Source of the DNA: Halicephalobus mephisto
Taxonomy: Eukaryota > Nematoda > Chromadorea > Rhabditida > Panagrolaimidae
Assembly: GCA_009193035.1 (NCBI GenBank)
Contig: SWDT01000085.1
Location: forward strand, 1 to 64,000
DNA: 64,000 nucleotides
Direction: 5' to 3'
The notes under the pieces were generated by a model. It made no database searches, was not told the origin of the DNA, and saw only the letters and a program-made list of their open reading frames with translations. Shown here piece after piece: positions 22,672 to 32,834 of the stretch. The stretch's first letter is position 1; every line of letters starts with the position of its first letter. The position numbers were made by a program, and so were the translations under genes.

Positions 22672-23302
22672 GCTTTGACTTTAACTCTAAAATAATGAAT
22701 AAATCTATAGGATTGAAACGACGCGCAGAAATGTGAAATTAGACTATAAATTGAAATATTCGGAGTTAAAATGCGAGACTGGCGAAACTTGGGAAACCGG
22801 ATTTTTCAAAACTCAATTTATTCCCAAAACAACGGTTATCCCTTAAAATACTAATCGTGTAAATTGCAATAAAAGCAGAAAAGGGTGGCTATAAACACAG
22901 CAAGATGCAAAAAGTATGCTACACTGGCGGGCAAACATTTGTTGTATAACACCAAAACAAGAAAAAAGCGCTGCTTTGAATCTGTATAAGAGTTGAAAGG
23001 CATCAAAAACACTTGACACGTCTCTTAATTCATTGAATGAGCCAGATTGGGATGAGTGTTTTTAGGTGGTATTGTACCTGATTTGAAGGTATTTTAGCCT
23101 TAAAAAGTTGTTAAAATTAGTAAAATAGGGTATTGTGGCGAGTGTGGGATTTGGAGGGACTGAGCCAGTATTAGTACTGCTGTACTACTTATAAAGTTAC
23201 TTTACTTTAAACATTGGAAAGTTAAATAAATTATTGAAATCAATTAACTTCATTATTATTCGGATCGATCAATCAGAAATTACATTATTGTTAATGGTAA
23301 TT
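22672..23302. other. Upstream region of copy C and unassigned repeat
   Basis: 22850-22990 is the copy C counterpart of 19555-19690. 23000-23200 includes GGACTGAGCCAGTATTAGTA, resembling in inverted orientation the sequence just after the RT scrap at 13690-13740, so a small repeat may end both. No gene is seen. Confidence 0.45.
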
Positions 23303-24520
23303 TTAATTTCTCATCATTAACAGAAATTCAAGTGTCAATTTCTCTGAAATTTGTTTCTGGTTCAAGATATCGTAGTATTTGCCGATTTCAGAGTTGTAGC
23401 CCAATTCTAGGAACCGTGTCTTGATTTTCCTAGAACAGTCTTCAATAGCTTCTTTAGACATACAACAAGATATTCTAAAGTCTATCCTATGTCTGATCTT
23501 GACACATACTCGTCCATCATAATTAGCTAGTCTGTTTTCGTAGTTCAGAAAGCTTTCATAAAAATCAGAAGGTATAATTACACTCTTTTGTTTCTTATTG
23601 TAGTTCAATTCATCACTATCGTCGAAAAACCTAAGCTTAAGGGACTCTAGATTAACGAACTTTATACTTGCAAGGGTCAGAAAGTTGGAAATCTTCCCGG
23701 AGTTGGAAAATAAGTTTGCATCGAAGGCGTCTAATTCTAAGTTTCTGAGAGATTTGAACCCAGGACTATAAATAATTGATTATAATAAATTGAAAATAAA
23801 GAAATTGACCTGATATCTGCCGTGGGAAAATTATCAGCAAAATCTTTGTTCGAATAAGCAGCAATCAGTGAATCTGTTTCGATAGATTCTGTTGTTATAA
23901 TGGCTTGAAAAGGAACATATGCAAATCTCAATTTTTGAGCGTTAATATGGATGTCATTCAAAGCCTCAGAAGAGAAAGTTCCTATCCAGATATAATCAAA
24001 CCTTCTCGATTCCATCAATAATTTTGCGGTCGAGAAATCGCATTTCATTAACCAGAGTGTTTTGAACTCTAAAGAAAATTATTTTTCGATGCCAAATGAA
24101 ACTCACTAGGATTTTTTAGCAACAAATCCGTGACATCTGTAGGGAGAGGATCTTTAGTATCAATGTCAATTCTCTCCACAGAAGACAATCCCCATCGGAT
24201 AATATGTCCCAGATGAAGATGTCTGAGATCTGTTATGATCTTGATGTTGTCCTATGTTTTGCTATCATTAAAAGTATAACTATCCATCAACTTACAAAGT
24301 ACGTGATGATCAAGAATAACGAACGTCTCGGAAGACTATAGTAATTGTCGTCCACAATGGTATTGAACTTGATACTACTCACTTTACTCATAGCCTTCTT
24401 CACATTAACCAATGTTCCTTTTCCTGACAACATGAACCTCGTCGTAACTTCTGGATTCTTACTACAGAAAGCGACGAATTCCTTGGCAAGGTCGTGATAA
24501 ATATCCGGATTTAAAGCCAT
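23303..24520 (-). CDS. Unrecognised four-exon protein, 363 residues
   Basis: Minus-strand exons 24296-24520, 24107-24251, 23810-24068 and 23303-23765, with clean GT...AG borders and matching phases. The product begins MALNPDIYHDLAKEFVAFC and ends LTLEFLLMMRN. It is soluble, has no signal peptide, and shows leucine-spaced segments (for example HLHLGHIIRWGLSSVERIDI and LRNLELDAFDANLFS) that could be irregular leucine-rich repeats, as in the large nematode F-box/LRR-like families. I see no clear F-box. It lies inside the inverted-repeat-bounded segment with copies B and C and has the same strand. I cannot assign a function. Confidence 0.75.
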
Positions 24521-25204
24521 TCTGGATCTAGAAAATCAATAAAATTCAATCACAAGTCTCATAGTTCCATATTGTTGGATGATTTATTTCTTCGGTTCAG
24601 TTCATCATCCTGTATTCCACGGAGAATGAGTTCACGTCATAAACTACAAAATTGTGATGAATCTACTCATTTCCAAGAACGAGTAAACCTAAGACTCAAT
24701 TCGCTTTACCGATACAAAATGATGATTACTTGCTATCACACTAAAGTAAAACTGGAAATTCAGCTGAAGATTGCTTTCTTATAAAAGAAAACACATCGAT
24801 TTTTGTGCTTATCGATGATCATTTTGCATTTGTCCCCTTATTGGTTCCGTCGGTCGTTCTTTACTTCATTATCATGCTTTTCTACTTTATTTTTATCAGA
24901 ACAAAATTACTACCAGATAAATCTACAGATTTGTCATCAAAAAAGTACATCTTTCGATTTCTAAGATACTTTTGAAAGAAAATTTCTTACATCTCCATAT
25001 TCTGAATTCATTTTGCTTCCAGCATTTGTCAGTAAATATCACAGAAATTATGTAACTTTTTCACCTGGATTTACTTTTCTGTTGTCCGAATTAACTCGTG
25101 GGGAACCACGTCATAGCAACAATCTATAGTTATTTTGTGCAAAAAGGTGCACCACAGCAATTATAATGTATCATATGCACTGTATTTAATTTATCAATAT
25201 ATTA
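24521..25204. other. Intergenic, nothing recognised
   Basis: AT-rich with no open frame of note and no recognisable RNA. Confidence 0.5.
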
Positions 25205-25377
25205 CAGTAAACTCGCGATAAGTGGGAACTCGATAATTGGAAAATCGCGTTAAATGGAACTCGGAAATGGAGTTCGATCCTTAATGTTCCCTAAGTTGAA
25301 CATTCGATAACTGAAAAATCGCCAAAAGTGAAACTTTTTCCCGGTCCCTTGAAGTTCCACTTATCGTGAGTCCACTG
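25205..25377. mobile_element. MITE with pogo/Tigger-like inverted ends
   Basis: The element begins CAGTAAACTCGCGATAAGTG and ends CACTTATCGTGAGTCCACTG, imperfect inverted repeats of about 25 bp, and is flanked by TA on both sides (25203-25204 and 25378-25379). The internal part contains further GATAA...AACTCG-type sub-repeats. A CAGT...ACTG end with a TA target site is characteristic of the pogo branch of Tc1/mariner transposons. At 173 bp it cannot code for transposase and would depend on an autonomous element. Confidence 0.85.
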
Positions 25378-25977
25378 TAAGTACAATGCACCGATATCAA
25401 CTTAGTTTATCAATACATGAAATATAAAGTACTTGTGACATCAGAGCCGTTTCATGTATCTGTGGATTACACACCATGTACCTATTTTTTATATTATATT
25501 AAATTGAAATTTTAGTTTCAATTTCTGAGATGTTTCTCGTTATTTAGATAATTGCATTCTTCAATTTTAGAGTCATATTCCATGTTCAGATATTCTGTCT
25601 TGAGATTCTTACAGTAATCGTCAACAACTTCATGAAGCTCTAGATCTCACATCATCCTACAACTTTCGCATTGGAATTTCCAATAATAATGTAGGCATAA
25701 AGATCGGAGTTAAACCGGAAACGGCCTAGAGAGAATGCTCATAGCTCCGCCCAGTCAGCCGACACCTGTGAAGTGAGACTAAAGTGTTAGAGAGTCAGTC
25801 TTTTGAGAAAATTCAACTCCAACCTGGTCCGAGTTTGACTTCGGTCAAACGAGGATCTTTCCTCTCTTTGTTCTATGCTTATGTTAAGATAAACAAGCTT
25901 AATTGCTAATATTAGGAACCAACAGTTTTCCGTCCAATCACGAACACCTTATCTACCCACCTTTTACTACAATATTT
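25378..25977. other. Spacer with a GC-rich island
   Basis: No gene is recognised. 25690-25860 is clearly more GC-rich than its surroundings and contains a perfect hairpin GTTTGAC-TTCG-GTCAAAC (about 25835-25852). It may be a structured RNA or old coding sequence. Confidence 0.4.
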
Positions 25978-26836
25978 TCAAATCTTTTATAATCAGAAAA
26001 TAGATTCTTTGAACGGAAATACTTCTTTTAGATTTAGTTCTTGTTGAAGTTACCTCAGCTAATAATCTGACCAGAGGTCGGGTTATTTCCTTTGGCAACA
26101 GTTCGAGTTCTCGAATTACCACCCAAATGACAGTTCGAGGAATTCTGGACCTTATTTTCAGGATTTGAGCCTCAGTGATGAAGGGCTTGGATCAACCATC
26201 GATGAAGAAGAGGTTCAGTCAATTCTCAATGATGAGATGGATGATTTTAAAGAAGAGCAAAGCATAAATAAAGAAAAGATGTGTCTAAAAAGGTATTTAT
26301 CATTCTGTATTTAAGAGTAACATTATTACATTCAGAGCTAGAGAAGACGCACGTATTAAGAAAATGGAAGACAAAATCAACCTCAATACCCAGAAATTAA
26401 CTTCTGAGCAACAACTGCTTGAAATGAAACGTGGTAAGGATCTGGTATCAATAATATAAGTAAAATCCGACTACCACACAACGTCCTCAGGGAGTCTCCG
26501 CCCTATCAGCCGATGCGCCCAGATCGCAATATAAGGCTAGCAAAACTGAGCTCCGAAGAAAAGAGAGGGAATCAGATAGTCCATTGAATCTATTGAATTT
26601 CTGTGGAGCTCCGTCGACTCGGGCTGACGAGCTTGGGAAGACGTCTCCTTTCTATTTCGCAAACTGCCTATGGTAGGAATCTAAGTCGCTTGGTCTAGGA
26701 GCCACGTAACTGTCATCGAGCGCTCGCCATTTACGCAGCTCCAAAGACCCCGCACTACAAGGAGAATAAGAACTTAGAGGTAATTTCATGTTTTAAATCA
26801 TTCTATCGCTTCTAGGTAAAGAAGACGATTGAAAAG
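25978..26836 (+). repeat. Right arm of the large inverted repeat
   Basis: Reverse complement of 15956-16835. The outer edge is at CGATTGAAAAG (26826-26836), the inner edge near 25978. Together the arms enclose about 9.1 kb with copies B and C and the gene at 23303-24520. This arm keeps open exons; the left arm is more damaged. Confidence 0.9.
26075..26676 (+). CDS. 3' exons of an unrecognised gene carried in the inverted-repeat arm
   Basis: Three exons join in phase: 26075-26292, 26336-26444 and 26491-26676 (stop TAG 26674-26676), with introns of 43 and 46 nt. The 170-residue C-terminal piece is acidic then charged-helical: LSLSDEGLGSTIDEEEVQSI, then ARIKKMEDKINLNTQKLTSE, then YKASKTELRRKERESDSPLN, ending SPFYFANCLW. 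The middle is probably a coiled coil. No 5' exon or start was found; upstream sequence in the arm has stops, so the gene may be a truncated duplicate of a gene elsewhere. The left arm carries the same exons on the minus strand with a stop in the first block. Family unknown. Confidence 0.6.
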
Positions 26837-27392
26837 TGTTGGATCGTTGTTGGGGAATCCGGATACGCGTGTAGACAAAAATATGTGGAAATAATTTTAT
26901 GAGGCCAATAGCACGAGATAAACCACAATTCGATCAAAAATATTGCGCAATCTCCAAATTGCTGCCAACCCGCAATCGTACGCCCATCGTTGGTCCTCAG
27001 GGTATTTCCCTTCGGGACCAACGCTGTGTGGCTTGCACTCAAGTAGATTGCACAATCCAACAAAAAAGAAATCGGAAAGTGATGTTATGTCAGTAAAACA
27101 ATCGTTTCAAAACCAAAAATCATGATATTTGATTATTCCCATTTTTTATAAGGAGCGGGAATTACCGGATGATTTCCGGGAATATTCCCATGGGAATCAA
27201 TGGAAATATTCCCGATTTTCAACCCTAAGAAAAACTAATCTCGTCGAGTCCAGAAACAAGAAATATATCTAAGAGGTTATTTCTAAGATTATTTTTTAAT
27301 CAAATCAGTGATATCCATCCTAAAAAATTTAATAAAACATCGAAAATGTCTCGAAAAATTATTTTTTTAAATTTTCTTTAAAAATTAGTTAT
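26837..27392. other. Intergenic with a long hairpin
   Basis: No gene. 26988-27023 forms a stem-loop (CGTTGGTCC paired with GGACCAACG, inner AGGG with CCCT, loop TATTT). 27150-27225 contains repeats of GGGAATATTCCC-type palindromes. Confidence 0.5.
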
Positions 27393-27573
27393 TTATTGGG
27401 ACACAAACTAAACTAGAAAGAACCTAAAGTAATAGCCTGAAAATCAGGACGTGCGGATACTGTAAAGCATGAGTGAGGCTCTTTGTTATTGTTTTAAATT
27501 ACTATATAAATTGTATCTATCTTTTGTTCTTTTAGTAAAGATTATTAGAATACTTTTGTTTTTCGTCTTAACA
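27393..27573 (+). repeat. Dispersed repeat, short copy (possible solo LTR)
   Basis: Shares its left part (ACTAGA..., GCCTGAAAATCAGGA, GGATACTGTA) and right end (TTTTAGTAAAGATTA...TTAACA) with the longer copy at 45768-46317. Ends of the TG...CA type in the longer copy suggest an LTR, but no internal retroelement sequence is nearby. Confidence 0.5.
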
Positions 27574-28730
27574 CTATTATTTCTGTTTGTTTCGATATTC
27601 GAGTTTTAGCTGATTCAATCACTGAAAACTCCTTCTAATCCATCTGAATATAAGGTTTATTTTCTTCAAATAATCTTAGAGATTTTTTTCTTAATATCAT
27701 TCAAATTATTTTTCTTTTAAATTTTGAAATTTCTTTAAATGACGACAGAAATAGTACTAATTTAGATACCTCAGATTTAAATATCAGTAATTTCCTATTT
27801 TTTCTATTACTTTAGAAGTCAAACACCGTCGAAAAGCTCTAAACGTCCATTTTAAATCTTCTAATTTAAAAAATATTTATGTATCTTCTCAAATAAGACT
27901 GATCGGGAAATTTTCAGAACTATAAAACTAAGATTTACCTTTTATGTAATTTACCGTAATCCCGGTAATCCTAATTGTTATTTGTCATCATTATTGCTGG
28001 CAAATTATCTGAAGAAATGTATTTAATTTTTAGTTTTTCTGAAAGACCTCTAAGTAATCTGATTTGAAGTTCTTCAAAAGTTACTGTTATCGTTACTTCA
28101 GATGTCTCCATATCCACATTGTATTTTCCTCTTCTTCCAAATAAATGAAAATTTTCAAAGAACAGTATCGTCATCTTTTTTCGTTCCATAATAGTTTGAG
28201 AATAAGTAAGATTAATTTTAAAAAGTATTCATAGTTTGACGAGTTGATTATTGTAGAAAAAGGATAATTCTAGTTAACAAAAAACATTCAGATGTAATTC
28301 TTAAAGGAAATTTAAAAAATTAAATTTTATTAGAAAAGTCATATATCGAAAAATATTTGAATAAAATTTTAAATTCTAAACTTTGAAAAACAAAATTATA
28401 ATTATTCGAAACACTTCAGTAAACGAAACTGAGAAGATTGTCCTTATGAATCCTTAAAATTTCAAAAACAATTCTACATAAACTAGAAAATTCTTAGAAT
28501 CAAAAACCAAATTTGTTTTAATCTAATAGTACATGTTCGAAGAATTTGCCAACAAGGAATTAAATCAAATATTTTACAACAGCTAGAATAAAATTATAAA
28601 AAAAGAAAAACAAATTAACAAAAATACTTACAGTATCCATTAAATACTAAAAAGTTTACTTATTTTTATTAAGATGCCTTGTACTGAATATCGTCAACGA
28701 TAATCGAACGAGTGACAGAATCAAAAAAAA
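27574..28730. other. Intergenic, nothing recognised
   Basis: Very AT-rich. A 72-codon minus frame (27971-28189) has no supporting features. Confidence 0.45.
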
Positions 28731-28871
28731 CATCGAGAGAAAGAGAGAGAGGGAGGGAAAAAAAGAAAGAAAGAGAGAGGAAAAAAAAGAGAGAGAGAAA
28801 AGGAGAGAGGGAGGGAAAAAAAGAAAGAAAGAGAGAGGAAAAAAAGAGAGGGAGAGAGAAAGAGAGAAATG
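28731..28871 (+). repeat. GA-rich low-complexity repeat
   Basis: Purine-only tract of GAGA/GAAA runs. A unit of roughly 65 bp containing GAGGGAGGGAAAAAAAGAAA is present twice. Open frames across it (Arg/Glu/Lys on plus, Ser/Leu/Phe on minus) are composition artefacts. Confidence 0.9.
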
Positions 28872-29352
28872 AAAATAAAAAAACTACTGTCTTGATCAAT
28901 GATTTAAAACAGATACGTTAATATAATCCTCATGCTAAGAGAAAATTACTTAATGTTTTTCAATTTAATTTATCTGTTTTTATTTTTCTCGAATAGATAT
29001 TAAGTAATAATAATACATAGTATCAAATTATACATTTTTGGCAGAAAAGTAACGATTGGTTTGAGAAATGCTTTAGGCAGTTACACCATTCACGATCGAA
29101 ATCGACCTTTATCTAAGACAGAATTTATAATTCTTGAGTAGGAGACTATTAGATTTTCATCGGAGCTTTGATGAGAAACATCTTCTAAGAAGCAATGATG
29201 AAACATTATCTGAAATCGTAGGGTTGTTGTGGTAAACTCAGTAGAAGAACTTTGTTGAATTCATTTTATTGAATAAAACTGAATTAATTTGACTTTTCGA
29301 ATTAGTTGAAAAAAACGGATTCTGAAAATTCATCGAGACAAATGTTTTCATT
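28872..29352. other. Intergenic, nothing recognised
   Basis: AT-rich sequence downstream of the receptor gene's stop; presumably includes its 3' UTR. Confidence 0.45.
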
Positions 29353-30421
29353 TCAGTTCACTCTAGTGTTCATCGATGGGACGTGGATTTTGTTCGATTT
29401 CAACGGCTTCTGGAGCTTCGTAGAGAAAAGCAAATATCGACTTGCACGTCTGTACGGTTCCACAAAGAAAACAACACAAAGAGGTTCGACGATACTGTAC
29501 AATTGAACCATGACTATAATAAGTGGCAGTAGGTAATTGAAATAACGTGGAAATAAAATAAAATTAACCATCACAATCGCGACTGGGATGTAAAGACAGA
29601 AAGCAAATACGGTTTCAGTCAAAACGGTATCTGTGAACATCCTCAACAAGAAATTAACCCGATGACTTTGGAGAGATTTGGATTTCGTTATTCTGTAGCT
29701 TTCGATGGTGGAGTAAATAATAACCGCTGCCAAACAGGATAAAATTAACATGAATAAACCAGAAGCAAAGATGAACCACTTCCTAGGCATGTCGTATCCT
29801 ATTAGAATTTCTTCTTTATCGACGAAAGAAGCGATCATAGAAGTCGCCAAAGTCAGATTATCTCTGACATGATGAGGAGGTATTTGGAACCAAGTCAAAG
29901 GTCCTACAAAACGACAATAACGACAGTAATTCCCTACTGTAATTACCTGTAAAACAAGAAAACATCAGTAAAAAGGATACTGTAACGATAAGAATCGACT
30001 TCCATCGGTTACTGAGGGCGTAATGGAACCAACTATGGGTACAAACTTTGACGTATCTGTAGTAGAACCTCAAAGTCACACCTGTAGGGGCTATAAATGC
30101 CCATCCTAGTGTCAAAGGCTGATAAACAGCTATAAAGCCGAGAGGCAGATACTTCGCTGGACCGTTGACGATGAAAACGAAATGCGGATACAACGGGATA
30201 GGCAGGAACATGAAAATATTCACGCCATTAATACAGGCCAATATGACGCTGTTTAACATGTACCATCGGTAAACCTTCAATGAAACAGTAGAACGAGTCA
30301 GGATTATATAAACAACGCCGCAGGAGATGAACAATGATATCACAAGGATGATGGCGGTAATCCAAAAGTAAATTCCGCGAAATATATCGTTGACATATTC
30401 AATTTTCTCGTCGCCTTCCAT
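29353..30421 (-). CDS. Nematode serpentine receptor (Str/Srh/Sri-type GPCR)
   Basis: Two minus-strand exons, 29947-30421 and 29353-29903 (43 nt intron), give 341 residues. I count seven hydrophobic spans: about 18-40, 55-75, 90-115, 145-160, 190-215, 240-270 and 280-300. The last is followed by VEPYRRASRYLL, whose PYR near the end of TM7 is a hallmark of the Str superfamily of nematode chemoreceptors. Features such as FLPIPLYPHF in TM2-3 also fit that group. Length is typical. It probably sits in sensory cilia and detects a chemical, but ligand and G protein cannot be told. The subfamily (Srh, Sri or Str) is uncertain. Confidence 0.85.
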
Positions 30422-30593
30422 GACAACTAGAAATTATAGGCAAACAAATTATGAACTCCAACAGTACCTAACAGGTGAATTAAATTTAAAAATGACTTAG
30501 AGGAACTTTTAACTTTGTTTTTACAATTTAATGGTCTTTCCCTAATTCATGCATCAGTGCCAGGAAAATCTAGTCTACAAAACTGCATATCAC

Positions 30594-30902
30594 CTATTTC
30601 TTAACTTGAGGCATGACATCTGGTTTCTTGTTAGTCGGCTGAGGAACACGGGCTGGATTGATCTGGTTCTGAAGATTTCATATATGAAATTTCGAATAAA
30701 ACAAAGTTGAACCTACCTCAACGTCATAGAAAGAATATTTGTTGAAATTAAGGTAATCGATGCATTTGTAGTCTTTGAAATCCTGCTGGTGGCTTTTTCC
30801 GATTTGCTTGAACTTCAGAGCATGTTCGATTCCAGTTGTCGTGGGTGGAGCAGCAGACACGAACCGTTTAAGAACCAAAGTCGAAGGTCGCGAGATTAAC
30901 AT
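30594..30902 (-). CDS. Mitochondrial complex I accessory subunit, NDUFV3-like
   Basis: Two minus-strand exons, 30717-30902 and 30594-30668, code for 86 residues. The N-terminus MLISRPSTLVLKRFVSAAPP has the arginine/serine/alanine character of a mitochondrial targeting peptide. The C-terminal part, FKDYKCIDYLNFNKYSFYDV followed by INPARVPQPTKK-like sequence, matches the short conserved tail of the 9-10 kDa subunit NDUFV3 of the NADH-dehydrogenase module (D-Y-x-x-Y-x-F-x-D, then R-x-P-Q-P). A splice acceptor (TTTTCAG) lies 12 nt upstream of the ATG, fitting trans-splicing or a 5' UTR intron. The single intron contains the palindrome TTTCATATATGAAA also seen in the BBS5 intron. Length suits NDUFV3 short isoforms. 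Confidence 0.75.
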
Positions 30903-32834
30903 TCCAGATGATGTCTGAAATTTTCCGTGAATTAAAAACAAATTAATAACAAATTAGAAGAAAATAAAAGGGTTATAAACAATTGACGTAGAGAAGTGAG
31001 CAAAAAACGAGAAAATTGCACGTTGCGCGCAATCAGGAGTCGAGAGGAATTTGGAAAAAAATTTTGATAATGATTTTGTTTTTTTGTGACGAATGCCATT
31101 TTGAATAATTTATTATTGTTTGTATTTTTGAATGAGTTTTATTCTTTTAATCTATTATTTTTTAAATTAAGTAGTAATACTGGACGAAGATTTCACAATA
31201 ATTAATGTAGAAGTAAAGCTAGATGATAAGAAGAATTCTAAGGTCCTAAGAACAGAAGGCTCGCACCCACGCACGCACCGACGGATGAGTTGGATCAAAG
31301 GTACAAAGAGTTTAACTTTAGTATTGTTTGTGAACTTTGAATGTGCGATATTGGAGATAAATAGAAATAGAAATAATGTAGAAGTAACCTTGATCCAAAT
31401 TGTTATTTTTTTAAATTTAATAATTTTTATTTTTTAAAGTTGTTTATGTTCATATATTTTTATTCTACTTGATCATCATAGATTAATTAAGTTGTATGAT
31501 GTGATGCTGATATAATTGGTAGAAAAATAATATTGTTAATTTTTTTAATTTAAAAAAAAATGAAAATCATAACAATTATAAAAAATTACAAATATTACAT
31601 TTAAAATTTTTTATTTCGTAATAACTTGGTATTTTTGAAATATAGAGATGACAAAATTAATTTTAAAAAATATAAAATTAAATTAATTACAAAATTACTG
31701 TAAATGAATTTTTTTAATTTTTAAAATTTGAATCATCTTCATTTTCAGAATTGTATTTATTTGTAAAAAGTAAAAACGAATTTCGAAACTTCATAGCCTG
31801 AAGGTGTTTGTTTCAATGTCCGCAGAATTCGATTGATCAATTATTTGTCAACCAATTTTGAATTACTATTTAAATTCGAAAAAAACTTTGTCGTCATAAT
31901 ATTTCGTTTATTGCGGAATTTAAATAAATTTGACACCCAATATTCGTCACGTTCACCTTTAGGAAACTAGTTTTGAGTGATTCGTCAAGGGCAATAGACG
32001 CCGTGGGACAAAGGGGGTTTCAGGGCCATCAAGAAACGTCTTTTAGACAACTTTTGAATGACCGGAAACGGTGCCGAGGCATGTCTGGAGAAACCGAAAG
32101 TGGAACAGGTTCATGACGAAAATCAGATTCGCATTTTCGTTTTCTTCTTGTATAAGGTTTCAAAAACGTGCTTCACGCCCAAAGCAGGTCAGATTTGTCA
32201 TGATCGCAGCTTCTTTTTGTTGAAAAAGGAAAATGACGGATGATCGTTTTCTGTAATCTGTGATTCATAAAATTTTGAATCACTTCAAGGACCAGTTCAC
32301 CTCGAGAATTGGATTTTTGAATGTTAATTGTTTCAGTCTCGGGGTTACTTCTGTTTTCCAATATGATCAAAAACCAGTTTTAAAAAATTGCTGCCGGGTT
32401 TTTTGAGATTTTCTTTTTTAAATTGATTTTTCGTTAAATAAAGCTATATTGAATTCTTGAAAAAACTAGAAATACAAAATTTTCTTCATTTTATTCCCGA
32501 AAATTTAAAGCTTTTTTGTCGGAAAACCTTATTGGTTTTCCTACGTGAACTTCGACAAGGATTTTTTTCCTTCAGAATCGGAAGACTTTCATTTAATGCA
32601 TTTTACGATTTTGTTACGCGGATCCTCGAATATCCATCTGGAAGGTTTTCGAAAAAAACAAAACCGAAAAAATCGGTTTACTCGATTTCGGTTTTTAAAT
32701 ATTTTTTTTTTCAAAAGTGACCGAATCTGGAGAATTTTGTTTTTATTTTTTTTCATACAGAATTTTCAGATTAATTCAGATCTCTTTTCTGGTGGATATT
32801 ATTTCAATGAGATCAGTTTCAAAATTCATCCAAA
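30903..32834. other. Intergenic, nothing recognised
   Basis: About 1.9 kb of AT-rich DNA between the divergent NDUFV3-like and tyrosinase genes; it should contain both promoters. A short GC-rich patch lies at 31255-31300. Open frames near 32058-32370 overlap on opposite strands and have no support. Confidence 0.5.

Noticed and set aside
28669..28921. Open frames across the GA-rich tract on both strands
   Set aside because: Arg/Glu/Lys and Ser/Leu/Phe strings are products of the purine repeat.
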